Below, one piece after another: positions 14,377 to 22,124 of a stretch of DNA of 29,153 bases. The DNA comes from Verrucomicrobia bacterium UBA6775 (GTDB lineage: Bacteria > Verrucomicrobiota > Verrucomicrobiia > Limisphaerales > UBA1096). The translations under genes and the position numbers were made by a program. Numbering within the stretch: the stretch's first letter is position 1; each line of letters begins with the position of its first letter. The notes below the pieces were generated by a model that saw only the letters and a program-made list of their open reading frames with translations, was not told the DNA's origin and made no database searches. Where the stretch lies: contig DKGH01000147.1 of NCBI GenBank assembly GCA_002453165.1, forward strand, positions 1-29,153, read 5' to 3'.

Positions 14377-16265
14377 TTTTTATATAAATAAATTATTTTT
14401 TCTCGTGGGTATGTTCTTTTAGAATTTGTTTCACATTCCATCTGTAATGCTGTTTTAAACTTAATTGTCCATCTATTTTGAGTTTGAACAACAATTCTTC
14501 ACGACCTGAATTTTCTCGGATTATAGGAGATAAATCATCTAATTCAGGAAAACCTATCTGTAGCATAGAATTGTCTATATTATAATAACCATTATCTTCT
14601 GATATTGATTTACCTGAGGCGGCCAAATACCAAATTTCACCAGTTCCGCGTATACGGAGATTACGAATAATTGAGGGCAGAGAACCTGCCTGAGGTTCCA
14701 TGTAATCAGTTACATTTAAATTTTTTCCTATTTTATATCCAAATACTGGATGCCTTTGTTCGCCAATTAGAGAGTATCCACGAAAACGGATGTTTTTTGC
14801 TCTTGTGTCCCGTCCTTCTGCTTTAGGCCAAGGGCCGTTTTCATTACTAAGTTGTGCAAAAGGTTGATCACGATTGAGATTGATAAGATAATGACCAGAG
14901 GGCCTTTGGAATCCTTGCCCTCTTCCGTTCCAATGTTTGGCTCCATCCATAAAAGCTCCATGCCATATCATGGCTATCTGCATAGTATTTGCATCGAAAC
15001 ATAGATTTACTTTCTGCGGATAACCTACGCCAATACCGCGAGGACTAGCTCCTTCAATAAAGTTTCTATAAATTCTAGCCTCCGAATTAATCTCTATTGG
15101 ATTTCCAGTTGGGAAAGCAGGTTTTTTAGGCTTTATTATTTGCTTGGCAAGTTGAAGCCGATTAATGCCTGGACCTGTCATATCTAAAGCCAGTTCCTCC
15201 TGCCCTCCTTTTTCAAAGTATTCTAGGCGTAGCTTGGCTTTACCAGGTTCAAGTAAAATACTACCTTCTTTAACCTGCATGCTATGCACTCCATCGTTGT
15301 CTACAACGACTTGGTTGTTAATGTAAAGTTTTGAGCCGTCATCAGAACCAAGTTTGAATTTGTATTTACCTTTTTTAACTATAACTATTTCGCCTTCAAA
15401 TACTATGCCGAAGTTTTCTGACAAGCCAGCTAGTCCAGTATCCGCAATTCCATTATTTGATTCTCCCGTTTTAAATGCTTTAAGTTTTGAGAAATTTGGG
15501 AGTTTGTTCCAACTCCCTTTGTAAGCAGTAAACTTAAAATTTTCGATTTTTCCTTTGGATATTTTTGAGGAGCTATCAGAAGCGTTTTTTCCATTTCTTG
15601 CTAATTCTGGAATGTTCTGATCTGTCGACAATTCCGGCATAGTAGTGCCAACATACATTGCCCCATACATCACAAAACCATGGCCAATAAATGTACAGAC
15701 ATATGGATAGATTCCCTTTTCCTTTGGGGCTTGAAATTTTAATTCATGGCCTTCGCCGGGCTTAAGCACGGGAGTATTCCACAAAACAGAGTCTAGATCA
15801 GGAACCCAGTTTTTTTCTTCTGCTTTTTCTCCAAGATTCAGTGCAGCGTTTGCGACGGCTGCTCTTTGTCCTGGTTTAGTAAATACAAGATTATGCGCCA
15901 TTTCATCTTCGTTAAAAATGTTTAGATGAATTTTTTGGTTTGGTTTGGCTTCAAAGCGGACGATGCTAAATTGTAAACCAGCTTTTGCTCTGATTTCCAT
16001 TTTAACAGCCTCTTCTTGAGCGTAAAGTGAGGAAGTTAAAAAACTTATTGCTCCTAATAGAATTACATTTCGCATATTTGTTTGCCCGAATGTTTAGGTT
16101 TGATCTAAAAGGGGCACCCTCAATTAAGATAATGAATTTGTCGATTTTTTATTGCATAAGCCATCAGAAAATCAAAATTTAGTAATTAAGTTTCTTCATA
16201 GATTATTTATTTTGTTTCCAATTGTTTTATATCTTTTATCTTTTCTTTTCGGCATTGTGATCTCA
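14300..16265. other. AT-rich compositional island with breakpoints inside both flanking genes
   Basis: Sampled lines run at about 37-40% GC against about 60% on both sides. The left change falls within the signal-peptide codons of the propeller gene and the right change within about 35 codons of the transferase start, around 16260. The island contains no copy of the dispersed palindrome. Transfer or recombination is the likely cause; exact edges need a sliding-window calculation. Confidence 0.75.
14393..16075 (-). CDS. Secreted blue-copper (azurin/plastocyanin-like) protein with PA14-like domain
   Basis: This 560-residue protein starts with a signal peptide (MRNVILLGAISFLTSSLYA). Residues about 24-150 form a type 1 copper domain: a His in DEMAHNLVF (about 61), then the ligand run CTFIGHGFVM (Cys127-His132-Met136 region). 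Residues about 175-310 look like a PA14 sandwich (NFGIVFEGEI, YKFKLGSDDGSKLYINNQVVVDNDGVH, LRLEYFEKGGQEELAL). The C-terminal part (GASPRGIGVGYPQKVNLCFD, MIWHGAFMDGAKHWNGRG) resembles an unnamed domain of PVC secreted proteins. Codon use is strongly AT-rich, unlike all neighbours, pointing to acquisition. An electron-transfer partner role for the adjacent propeller protein is plausible but unproven. Confidence 0.8.
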   Translation of the reverse strand: MRNVILLGAISFLTSSLYAQEEAVKMEIRAKAGLQFSIVRFEAKPNQKIHLNIFNEDEMAHNLVFTKPGQRAAVANAALNLGEKAEEKNWVPDLDSVLWNTPVLKPGEGHELKFQAPKEKGIYPYVCTFIGHGFVMYGAMYVGTTMPELSTDQNIPELARNGKNASDSSSKISKGKIENFKFTAYKGSWNKLPNFSKLKAFKTGESNNGIADTGLAGLSENFGIVFEGEIVIVKKGKYKFKLGSDDGSKLYINNQVVVDNDGVHSMQVKEGSILLEPGKAKLRLEYFEKGGQEELALDMTGPGINRLQLAKQIIKPKKPAFPTGNPIEINSEARIYRNFIEGASPRGIGVGYPQKVNLCFDANTMQIAMIWHGAFMDGAKHWNGRGQGFQRPSGHYLINLNRDQPFAQLSNENGPWPKAEGRDTRAKNIRFRGYSLIGEQRHPVFGYKIGKNLNVTDYMEPQAGSLPSIIRNLRIRGTGEIWYLAASGKSISEDNGYYNIDNSMLQIGFPELDDLSPIIRENSGREELLFKLKIDGQLSLKQHYRWNVKQILKEHTHEKK

Positions 16266-17186
16266 TTTGCCTCGCTGCCGCTTTGGAGGCGTTGGTGTCT
16301 TCACATCGGCCTGATGGATGCGCCCGGTCACAGGAAGATTCACGATACCCCCGTGCCCCTTGCCGGCGGCCTCGCTGTGATGACCGGCCTCGCGCTGCCG
16401 ATCATCGCCGCCGGACTCTGGACGTGGCTCGGCCCGCTGCCTGAACCGTTTGCACATGCCGTTTCCCATGGCCTCGCACGGCGCGGTTGGCAATTGGTGG
16501 CGATCCTCGGCGGCGCGCTCGCCATGCTCGGGCTTGGCATCCTGGACGACAAAAGCGACCTCTCCCCGAAATGGAAATTCCTCGGGCAAGTTCTCATCGC
16601 GCTAGCGGTCGCCGCGAGCGGCATCCGCGTGACGCTCTTCGTCGAGAGCCCGGTTTTCAGCTACATCGTCACCGTGTTGTGGATCCTCACCGTCACCAAT
16701 GCGGTCAACTTTCAGGACAACATGAACGGCCTCTGCCCGGGGCTGGGCCTGATCGGCGGCTGGTTTTTTGCGTGGCACGCCGGGCTCGAGGGACAATACC
16801 TCGTGGCGTCACTGGCGTTTTTGTTTACCGGTGCGCTGGCCGGTTTTTTGCCGTTCAACTTCCCGAAGGGTGGCGTTTTTCTGGGCGATGGCGGCAGCCA
16901 TATCGTCGGGTTTCTTCTTGCTGTGTTGGCCATCCTTCCGGACTTTTACTCGGCGGCCAGCCCTCACAAGTGGCTCGTTGCCACGCCGCTGCTGGTGCTT
17001 CTCGTTCCGCTGGCCGACCTCGTCTCGGTGATCCTCATCCGGCGCCGGCTTGGCCAAGCGGTTTGGGTCGGGGACAACAACCATTTTTCCCACCGCCTCG
17101 TCCGGGCCGGCCTAGCCAAGCCCCGGGCGGTCCTCCTGCTGTTGTTGATTTCCGCTGTCGCTGGTGCAGTGACAATGATCCCCTGA
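16152..17186 (+). CDS. Polyprenyl-phosphate phosphosugar transferase (MraY/WecA/TagO family)
   Basis: This multi-pass membrane enzyme (344 residues) links a UDP-sugar phosphate to a lipid carrier at the start of cell-surface polysaccharide synthesis. Family landmarks are HKIHDTPVPLAGGLA, the Mg-binding GILDDKSDLSPKWK, NAVNFQDNMNGL, FNFPKGGVFLGDGGSH and the C-terminal His loop NNHFSHRLVRAG. The His loop and NFxDNMNGL favour a WecA/TagO-type enzyme over MraY. The start is a TTG at 16152; no better start lies between it and the first membrane segment. The first ~35 codons are AT-rich and the rest GC-rich, so the N-terminus may have been replaced by recombination. The palindrome at 17048 is read as RLGQAVW. 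Confidence 0.88.
   Translation: MHKPSENQNLVIKFLHRLFILFPIVLYLLSFLFGIVISFASLPLWRRWCLHIGLMDAPGHRKIHDTPVPLAGGLAVMTGLALPIIAAGLWTWLGPLPEPFAHAVSHGLARRGWQLVAILGGALAMLGLGILDDKSDLSPKWKFLGQVLIALAVAASGIRVTLFVESPVFSYIVTVLWILTVTNAVNFQDNMNGLCPGLGLIGGWFFAWHAGLEGQYLVASLAFLFTGALAGFLPFNFPKGGVFLGDGGSHIVGFLLAVLAILPDFYSAASPHKWLVATPLLVLLVPLADLVSVILIRRRLGQAVWVGDNNHFSHRLVRAGLAKPRAVLLLLLISAVAGAVTMIP
17048..17059. repeat. Dispersed palindrome GCTTGGCCAAGC, copy 8
   Basis: Exact 12-base core in the transferase gene (followed by G, preceded by G), read as LGQAV between the last catalytic loop and the His motif. Confidence 0.93.
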
Positions 17187-17215
17187 TCCGGACTCGCCGG
17201 CTCGTCCCTCCGTTT

Positions 17216-17773
17216 TTAGTCGAGGGCTTTGCGGAAGACGGTGAGCTTGGTTTCAAATGCGGCATTGTCGAGGACGGGGGTGGCGCCTTCGATGGAAGGT
17301 TCCTCAGCGAGGTCGATCCACGATTTGCAGCCGCCGTATTCCTTGAGTATGGGAAGATCGGCTGGCTGTGGCAGGCGATGCACGCGCACAGCAAGGGCGA
17401 AAATGCCCTGCTCACGGCCCCACGAGTATCGTTCGCGGACGACGTCCTCCTTCCAGATGTGCTGGCCGTCGAGGCGCAGAGCTGCCGCTTCGTTTTCGAG
17501 TTTGCGCCAGTCGGCCACGGTGGCGAAGTACTCGAGCCGCAGGGTGTCCTCGGGCGGAAATTCGTCGGCGATTCCGCGAAAGCGTTCCGCTGCGCCGGCG
17601 GTGACGGAGTCGCCCTGTTGATGGAACAGGGTGGGGAAGAGCCAAAACTCCGGCTGGTCGACCTGAAAGCCGCCGCGTCCCTCGTGGATGCCGCCCTTGC
17701 GGAGGATGATGATTTGTTCACCGCGCCCGAGCGCGTCGATCACGACGGCCCATTCCTTGAATGCTGCCCTCAC
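17216..17773 (-). CDS. DUF1802 family protein
   Basis: The opening AFKEWAVVIDALGRGEQIIILRKGGIHE matches the DUF1802 signature (ALKEWAVxxxAL, LLRKGGI), and the FxLFPTLFHQQGD segment follows as expected. At 185 residues it has the usual family length. Function is unknown; no signal peptide, so cytoplasmic. A GTG start at 17773 lies seven bases after the DUF5069 stop, so the two form an operon. Confidence 0.8.
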   Translation of the reverse strand: MRAAFKEWAVVIDALGRGEQIIILRKGGIHEGRGGFQVDQPEFWLFPTLFHQQGDSVTAGAAERFRGIADEFPPEDTLRLEYFATVADWRKLENEAAALRLDGQHIWKEDVVRERYSWGREQGIFALAVRVHRLPQPADLPILKEYGGCKSWIDLAEEPSIEGATPVLDNAAFETKLTVFRKALD

Positions 17774-17780
17774 GCCTGGG

Positions 17781-18203
17781 TCAGCCGCGTCCCTCGTCGG
17801 CGTCGATGTACTGGAACATGCACTGGATGTCGTCGCGATCCTGCAGGCCGGACTCGGCTTTGCGCTGGATCAACCGTTCGAGCAGTGCGCCCTCGGTGCC
17901 GTAACTGAGGAGGCTGGTGCTCAGGGCTTCCTTGTCGGCATCGGTTTTGTTCACGTTGGCCTTCACCCAATCGCTGACCTGCCCATCGGTGATGGAGTTT
18001 TTGACCACCTCGACGAGTTTATCGGGGGCGATGCCGCTGGCCTCGAACCACGCGAGGTCGAACCCCTTGTGCAGGTAGTTTGGCTGGTAATCCTCGTGGA
18101 GTTGGCCGGCTTCGTGCAGGCGGATCTTGTCGACGAGGCGGGGCAGGTGCACCCAGCCGTCCATCGTCTCGTACGGGCTTCGTGGATAGATTGTGTCGCT
18201 CAT
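17781..18203 (-). CDS. DUF5069 family protein
   Basis: The 140-residue protein begins MSDTIYPRSPYETMDGWVHLPRLVDKIRL, the characteristic DUF5069 start (PRSPxE-x-x-GxxHLPRxxDK), with YLHKGFDLAWFEASGI in the middle. Small cytoplasmic protein of unknown function, common in Verrucomicrobiota and Planctomycetota as I recall. The ATG at 18203 was chosen because homology begins there; an upstream extension to 18260 would cross a palindrome. First gene of a two-gene operon with DUF1802. Confidence 0.8.
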   Translation of the reverse strand: MSDTIYPRSPYETMDGWVHLPRLVDKIRLHEAGQLHEDYQPNYLHKGFDLAWFEASGIAPDKLVEVVKNSITDGQVSDWVKANVNKTDADKEALSTSLLSYGTEGALLERLIQRKAESGLQDRDDIQCMFQYIDADEGRG

Positions 18204-18330
18204 TTTCGGCGCGGAAACGGTAGCGCTTGGCCAAGCGCAGTCAAGCCAAGCGCCGGCCAAGGGGAAATTGTGTGACGTTTTTTTTGCCGTTTGCTACGTT
18301 GCCCGTGGTAAACTGAGCCTGATCCGATCC
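18204..18330. other. Divergent intergenic region with palindromes
   Basis: About 127 bases between DUF5069 and the protease gene. It holds the 16-base palindrome copy 9 and, 20 bases later, two more half-sites (GCCAAGCG and GGCCAAGG), so it is unusually dense in the repeat. I see no convincing promoter hexamers. Confidence 0.55.
18223..18238. repeat. Dispersed palindrome extended to 16 bases, copy 9
   Basis: GCGCTTGGCCAAGCGC, a perfect 16-base palindrome, in the gap between divergent genes. Confidence 0.95.
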
Positions 18331-21300
18331 ATGTTTTTTAAACTGATTTTTCATCGGCACGTTTCGCGATGCATAGCCGTCGCACTTGGTTTAATGGCTG
18401 GCACAGGGGCGGGAGTCGCTGCCGATCCGCTGGGTGAGTTTGATGCCTGGCTGGGACGCTACGAGGCGGCATCGGCCGCCGAGCAGCCGGGGCTGGTGGC
18501 GGAGGGTGAGCGCTTGGCCAAGCGGCGTCAGCCGGCGATGCTGCGGTTGATCGTCACCCAGCCGGCAATGGCTTTGCGCCGGGCGGTTCCGCGTCTGGTC
18601 AGGCTGCCGGAGTCGGTCGCGCAACACGTGGAGCAGCATGCCGAGGGCCTGGCCCGTTACGACGTGACGGTGGCCTGCGGCGGAGCGGGGCATCGATTCT
18701 GCAAGGTGGAACTGCGCTTGATGCTCGACGGCCGGGTGTTGACACCGCGCTGGCACGGGCGTCGTGCGCACCTTGGCTCGAAGGAAAATCTGCCGGTGCA
18801 CGGCATCGTGCTGGGGGACCAGATGGCGGTGGCGGATGAGCCGGCACGCGAGCTTTCGGCCCGGGAGAAAACCGCGCTTGGCCATGGGGCGAACGAAGTA
18901 GTGATGTCGTTGGCCGGGGAGTTGAGGGCGTTTCCGAGTGCGGCCGCGGCCGCGGCCTGGCAGGAACGCCTGATCACCGCAGAGCAGGTGCCCGGCCCGG
19001 CGGTGCAGCGATCGGTGGCCAAGCAGAAGCCGTCGAAAGCGTGGACGAGCGGCAAAAAGTCTGTGCTTTTTATCCGGGTAGATTTCTCGGATCGCGAAGG
19101 CAATCCGCTCAATGACAAGGCGGCGAAATTTGAGATGGATCGCACCGACGAATTTTTGCAGGATAACTCGTACGGCAAACTTTCGATCGAGACGACGATC
19201 GTGCCGGGGGCGATGCGGATGCCGGAGCCGGTTGAGTGGTATCAGGCCGACCCGGAGGAGCGGCGATACGACCTGCTGGTGTCGGCGCGGGACGCCGCCC
19301 GCAAATTTGACGCGAAGTACAATTACCGTGACTACGATTTTTACATCGTGGCGTTCACGACGATCTTCGAGGGCTGGGCCGGCCGGGCGTACGTGAACAA
19401 CACCGGCCTCTGGATCAACGGCGGGTTCAGCAACGACACGATCCAGCACGAGCTGGGGCACAATCTTGGCCTGTACCACGCCAACGCGTGGGTCCCGTCG
19501 CAGGACGACGACCCGATCGGCCCGGGCGAACACGACGAGTACGGTGACCCGTACGACAACATGGGCAACTACTCGCCGTACGGGCACTTCAATATTTACT
19601 TCAAAAACTACCTCTCGTGGATTCCGGACACGGACGTGAAGTCGGTGTCACGAACTGGCACGTACCGCGTTAAGGCACACGATCACCGCGAGGCGGGCGA
19701 CGGCGTGCGCGCGCTCAAGATTCGCAAAAACTCCGGACGCGACTACTGGGTGTCGGTGCGGCAATGGTCGGTCGACAACGAGATCATGCTGCGCTGGGGC
19801 TTGAAGTCCGGCAACTGGATGAGCGGCGACGGTGCGTTGCTGTTGGACATGACGCCGGCCACGCGCGTGGAGGTGGATCGAAAACAGCCAAGCGACCACT
19901 CGCTGAGGGTCGGCGAGACGTTTTACGATGGCAGCCGCCGGGTCTCGGTGACGCCGGTGGCGAAGGGCGGCGAAGGCAAGTCCCTCTGGGCGGACTTGCG
20001 CGTGGTTTTCGGATCGTCAAACGGTAACCGGGCGCCGAGCGTTGAGGTCGCCAATCCACCCGACTTGGTGGCGGTCGGTGAGGCGTTCACGCTCACGGCT
20101 GGGGGGAGTGACAGCGACGGTGACGAGCTGTTTTACATCTGGGAATTTGGCGACGGCAGCGAACCGGCCTACGGCAAAACCGTCTCGCACACGTATTTCC
20201 TCGGGGCAGGCTCGGCGTTTGAGGTGACCTGCACTGCGGTGGACGGGTTGGGCGGCACGGAGGCCACGACCGTGAACATCGCGGTCGAGGGCAGCGACGA
20301 CCCGATCAACAGTTGGACGGCGAACACGCTGCCGGACACCGGCAACCTTTCGTTTGCGACGTTCGGAGACGGCGGGTTTCTCGTGGGCGGAGACGGCGGC
20401 ACGCTGGTGGGCCGCGCTGCGGGCGAATCGAACTGGGTCAAGGCGGGCGACATCGGCACCCGGCAGCGGCTGTTCGGCGGAGCGCTTGGCCAGGGGACAC
20501 GCGTGGCGGTCGGCTGGCTCGGGACGGTGGCACTCTCGGAGGACGGCGGCGCCTGGCGCCTGGCCAAGGGCGTGGACTTCGTGAACATGGAGGACGTCAT
20601 CCACGATGGGGAACGGTTCGTGACCGTGGGTAAGGGCGGCAAAGTGGGTCTTTCGGAGGATGGTGCGGCGTGGGCATTTCACGAGAGCGCCACGAAAAAC
20701 TGGCTGAAACACATCACGCACGGGGATGGCCTGTACGTGGCGGTTGGCATCAGGGGCACGATCGTCACCTCGGCAAACGGCAACGACTGGACGGAGCGTA
20801 ACTCGCCGACCACCAGTGGGCTGGAGAGCGTGACTTTCGGCAACGGGCGGTACGTGGCGGTTGGCTTCAAGGGAACGATTCTTTACTCGAGTAATGGTCG
20901 GCAGTGGTCGACCGCGAAGTCCGGCACAAAGGATTGGCTCAACGACGTCACGTTCGGTGGCGGGATGTTCATGGCGGTGGGGGGCAACGGGACGCTGTTG
21001 ACGTCGTTCGATGGAAAGTCGTGGATGCGGCGCAGCTCCGGCACGGAGACGACGCTTGGCGGGGTGGCGTTTGGCGACCGGCGCTTTGTCATCGCCGCGC
21101 GGGCAGGGCTGATCCTCGAATCGGGTTTGCTGCCGCTACCGCCAAAACCGCCTGCGCTCACCTCGCGCCTGACCAAGGGCGGCGCCCCGGTGCTGTTGAT
21201 CGCCGGGCAGGAAGGTCAGCTTTATCGCATCGAGCAGTCGACCGACCTGAACGAGTGGAAGGTGTTCAGGCTGGTCGAGGGCTTGGCCAAGCCGGTGGAA

Positions 21301-21360
21301 GTCAGCGTCCCAGCGGCGCCGGCCGGAGGCACGCGGTTTTACCGGACGGTGACACCGTAG
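18331..21360 (+). CDS. Secreted metzincin-type zinc protease with PKD domain and propeller-like repeats
   Basis: The 1009-residue precursor has a signal peptide to about residue 31. The zinc site HELGHNLGLYH (373-383) is the full metzincin HExxHxxGxxH, and YDNMGNY (409-414) supplies the Met-turn; the YGDPYDNMG context recalls M11 gametolysin-like enzymes. A PKD-like domain follows (about 570-650, YIWEFGDGSEP...SHTYF). From about 665 to 930 there are six to seven repeats of 40-43 residues (for example FGNGRYVAVGFKGTILYSSNGRQW), probably a Ycf48/sialidase-like propeller. The C-terminus (YRIEQSTDLNEWK...RFYRTV) resembles a Verrucomicrobiota surface-protein ending. No Shine-Dalgarno is visible; ATG chosen for the signal peptide. 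Its target is unknown. Confidence 0.82.
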   Translation: MFFKLIFHRHVSRCIAVALGLMAGTGAGVAADPLGEFDAWLGRYEAASAAEQPGLVAEGERLAKRRQPAMLRLIVTQPAMALRRAVPRLVRLPESVAQHVEQHAEGLARYDVTVACGGAGHRFCKVELRLMLDGRVLTPRWHGRRAHLGSKENLPVHGIVLGDQMAVADEPARELSAREKTALGHGANEVVMSLAGELRAFPSAAAAAAWQERLITAEQVPGPAVQRSVAKQKPSKAWTSGKKSVLFIRVDFSDREGNPLNDKAAKFEMDRTDEFLQDNSYGKLSIETTIVPGAMRMPEPVEWYQADPEERRYDLLVSARDAARKFDAKYNYRDYDFYIVAFTTIFEGWAGRAYVNNTGLWINGGFSNDTIQHELGHNLGLYHANAWVPSQDDDPIGPGEHDEYGDPYDNMGNYSPYGHFNIYFKNYLSWIPDTDVKSVSRTGTYRVKAHDHREAGDGVRALKIRKNSGRDYWVSVRQWSVDNEIMLRWGLKSGNWMSGDGALLLDMTPATRVEVDRKQPSDHSLRVGETFYDGSRRVSVTPVAKGGEGKSLWADLRVVFGSSNGNRAPSVEVANPPDLVAVGEAFTLTAGGSDSDGDELFYIWEFGDGSEPAYGKTVSHTYFLGAGSAFEVTCTAVDGLGGTEATTVNIAVEGSDDPINSWTANTLPDTGNLSFATFGDGGFLVGGDGGTLVGRAAGESNWVKAGDIGTRQRLFGGALGQGTRVAVGWLGTVALSEDGGAWRLAKGVDFVNMEDVIHDGERFVTVGKGGKVGLSEDGAAWAFHESATKNWLKHITHGDGLYVAVGIRGTIVTSANGNDWTERNSPTTSGLESVTFGNGRYVAVGFKGTILYSSNGRQWSTAKSGTKDWLNDVTFGGGMFMAVGGNGTLLTSFDGKSWMRRSSGTETTLGGVAFGDRRFVIAARAGLILESGLLPLPPKPPALTSRLTKGGAPVLLIAGQEGQLYRIEQSTDLNEWKVFRLVEGLAKPVEVSVPAAPAGGTRFYRTVTP
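18511..18524. repeat. Dispersed palindrome CGCTTGGCCAAGCG, copy 10
   Basis: Exact copy in the protease propeptide, read as ERLAKRRQ; it adds a dibasic KRR site, which could affect processing. Confidence 0.95.
20319..21125 (+). repeat. Internal 40-43-residue protein repeats of the protease
   Basis: At least six units share the pattern (V/T)FGxGxFVAVGxxGTxxxSxDGxxW, visible in the codons from about 20340 to 21120. They are protein-level repeats with clear sequence drift, consistent with propeller blades, not recent DNA duplication. Confidence 0.75.
21281..21292. repeat. Dispersed palindrome GCTTGGCCAAGC, copy 11
   Basis: Exact 12-base core near the 3' end of the protease gene, read as GLAKP in the C-terminal domain. 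Confidence 0.93.
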
Positions 21361-21371
21361 TTTTTGCCTTC

Positions 21372-21385
21372 CGCTTGGCCAAGCG
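21372..21385. repeat. Dispersed palindrome CGCTTGGCCAAGCG, copy 12
   Basis: Exact copy in the 62-base gap between the protease stop and msrA, only 90 bases from copy 11. Confidence 0.95.
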
Positions 21386-21422
21386 AGTGATTAGCCTCCG
21401 TGGCGAAGTAAATTGATCAGTC

Positions 21423-22103
21423 ATGAAGACCATCCGAAACGCCTTTTGTCTGCTGGCAACATTTTGTTTTGTCAGCACCGGTTTTGCCGCTGAGTCGTCC
21501 AAGCCCAAAGCCAAGCCCGCAAAGAAAAACAAACCAGCAGTGAGCGAAACGAAGTCATTTGAACCTACGACCAAGACAAAAAAAACCGGGGTGGTCACGC
21601 TGGGCGCCGGTTGTTTCTGGTGCGTGGAGGCGGTGTATCAACGGATCGACGGCATCACGAAGGTGACCTCCGGCTACATGGGCGGCAAGATCCCGAACCC
21701 GACCTACGAGCAGATCTGCACCGGCCGCACTGGCCACGCCGAGGTGGTCAAGGTGGAGTACGATCCGGCCAAGATTTCACTGGAAAAAGTACTCGCTGTT
21801 TTCTGGAAGGCGCACGACCCAACCACGCTCAACCGGCAGGGCGCCGATATCGGCACCCAGTATCGCTCGGCGATTTTTTTCCACAACGAGACCGACAAGG
21901 CCGTGGCGGTGAAATCAAAAAAGGCAGCCAATGCCTCCGGTGAATTTCGCCGACCGATCGTGACCGAGATCACCAAAGCGGCGACGTTCTACAAGGCGGA
22001 GGAGTATCACCAAAACTATTTCAACCTGAACTCGAACGCGCCGTACTGCCGCGCGGTCATCTGGCCCAAGCTGCTCAAGCTCGGCCTGAAGTTCAAAAAA
22101 TAA
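21423..22103 (+). CDS. msrA: Exported peptide-methionine (S)-S-oxide reductase
   Basis: This 226-residue MsrA repairs oxidised methionine. The catalytic GCFWC (63-67, nucleophile Cys64), the substrate-binding GHAEVVKVEYDP, GTQYRSAIFF and YHQNYF all fit, and NAPYC near the end may hold the resolving cysteine. Unlike cytosolic MsrA it starts with a signal peptide (NAFCLLATFCFVSTGFAA) and a Lys/Pro-rich linker of about 30 residues, so it should work in the periplasm or on the envelope. It lies 62 bases after the protease and 21 bases before CotH 2, likely in one operon. No Shine-Dalgarno is visible. Confidence 0.93.
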   Translation: MKTIRNAFCLLATFCFVSTGFAAESSKPKAKPAKKNKPAVSETKSFEPTTKTKKTGVVTLGAGCFWCVEAVYQRIDGITKVTSGYMGGKIPNPTYEQICTGRTGHAEVVKVEYDPAKISLEKVLAVFWKAHDPTTLNRQGADIGTQYRSAIFFHNETDKAVAVKSKKAANASGEFRRPIVTEITKAATFYKAEEYHQNYFNLNSNAPYCRAVIWPKLLKLGLKFKK

Positions 22104-22124
22104 TCCAACCTTCAACCACACTAC

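Noticed and set aside
16076..16151. A promoter pair TTGATC/GATAAT upstream of the transferase
   Set aside because: The spacing is about 22 bases, too long for a sigma-70 promoter, and the region is AT-rich so chance matches are expected.
20319..21125. Protease repeats as a recent DNA tandem duplication
   Set aside because: The units are similar only at protein level and differ widely in bases, as expected of old propeller blades.
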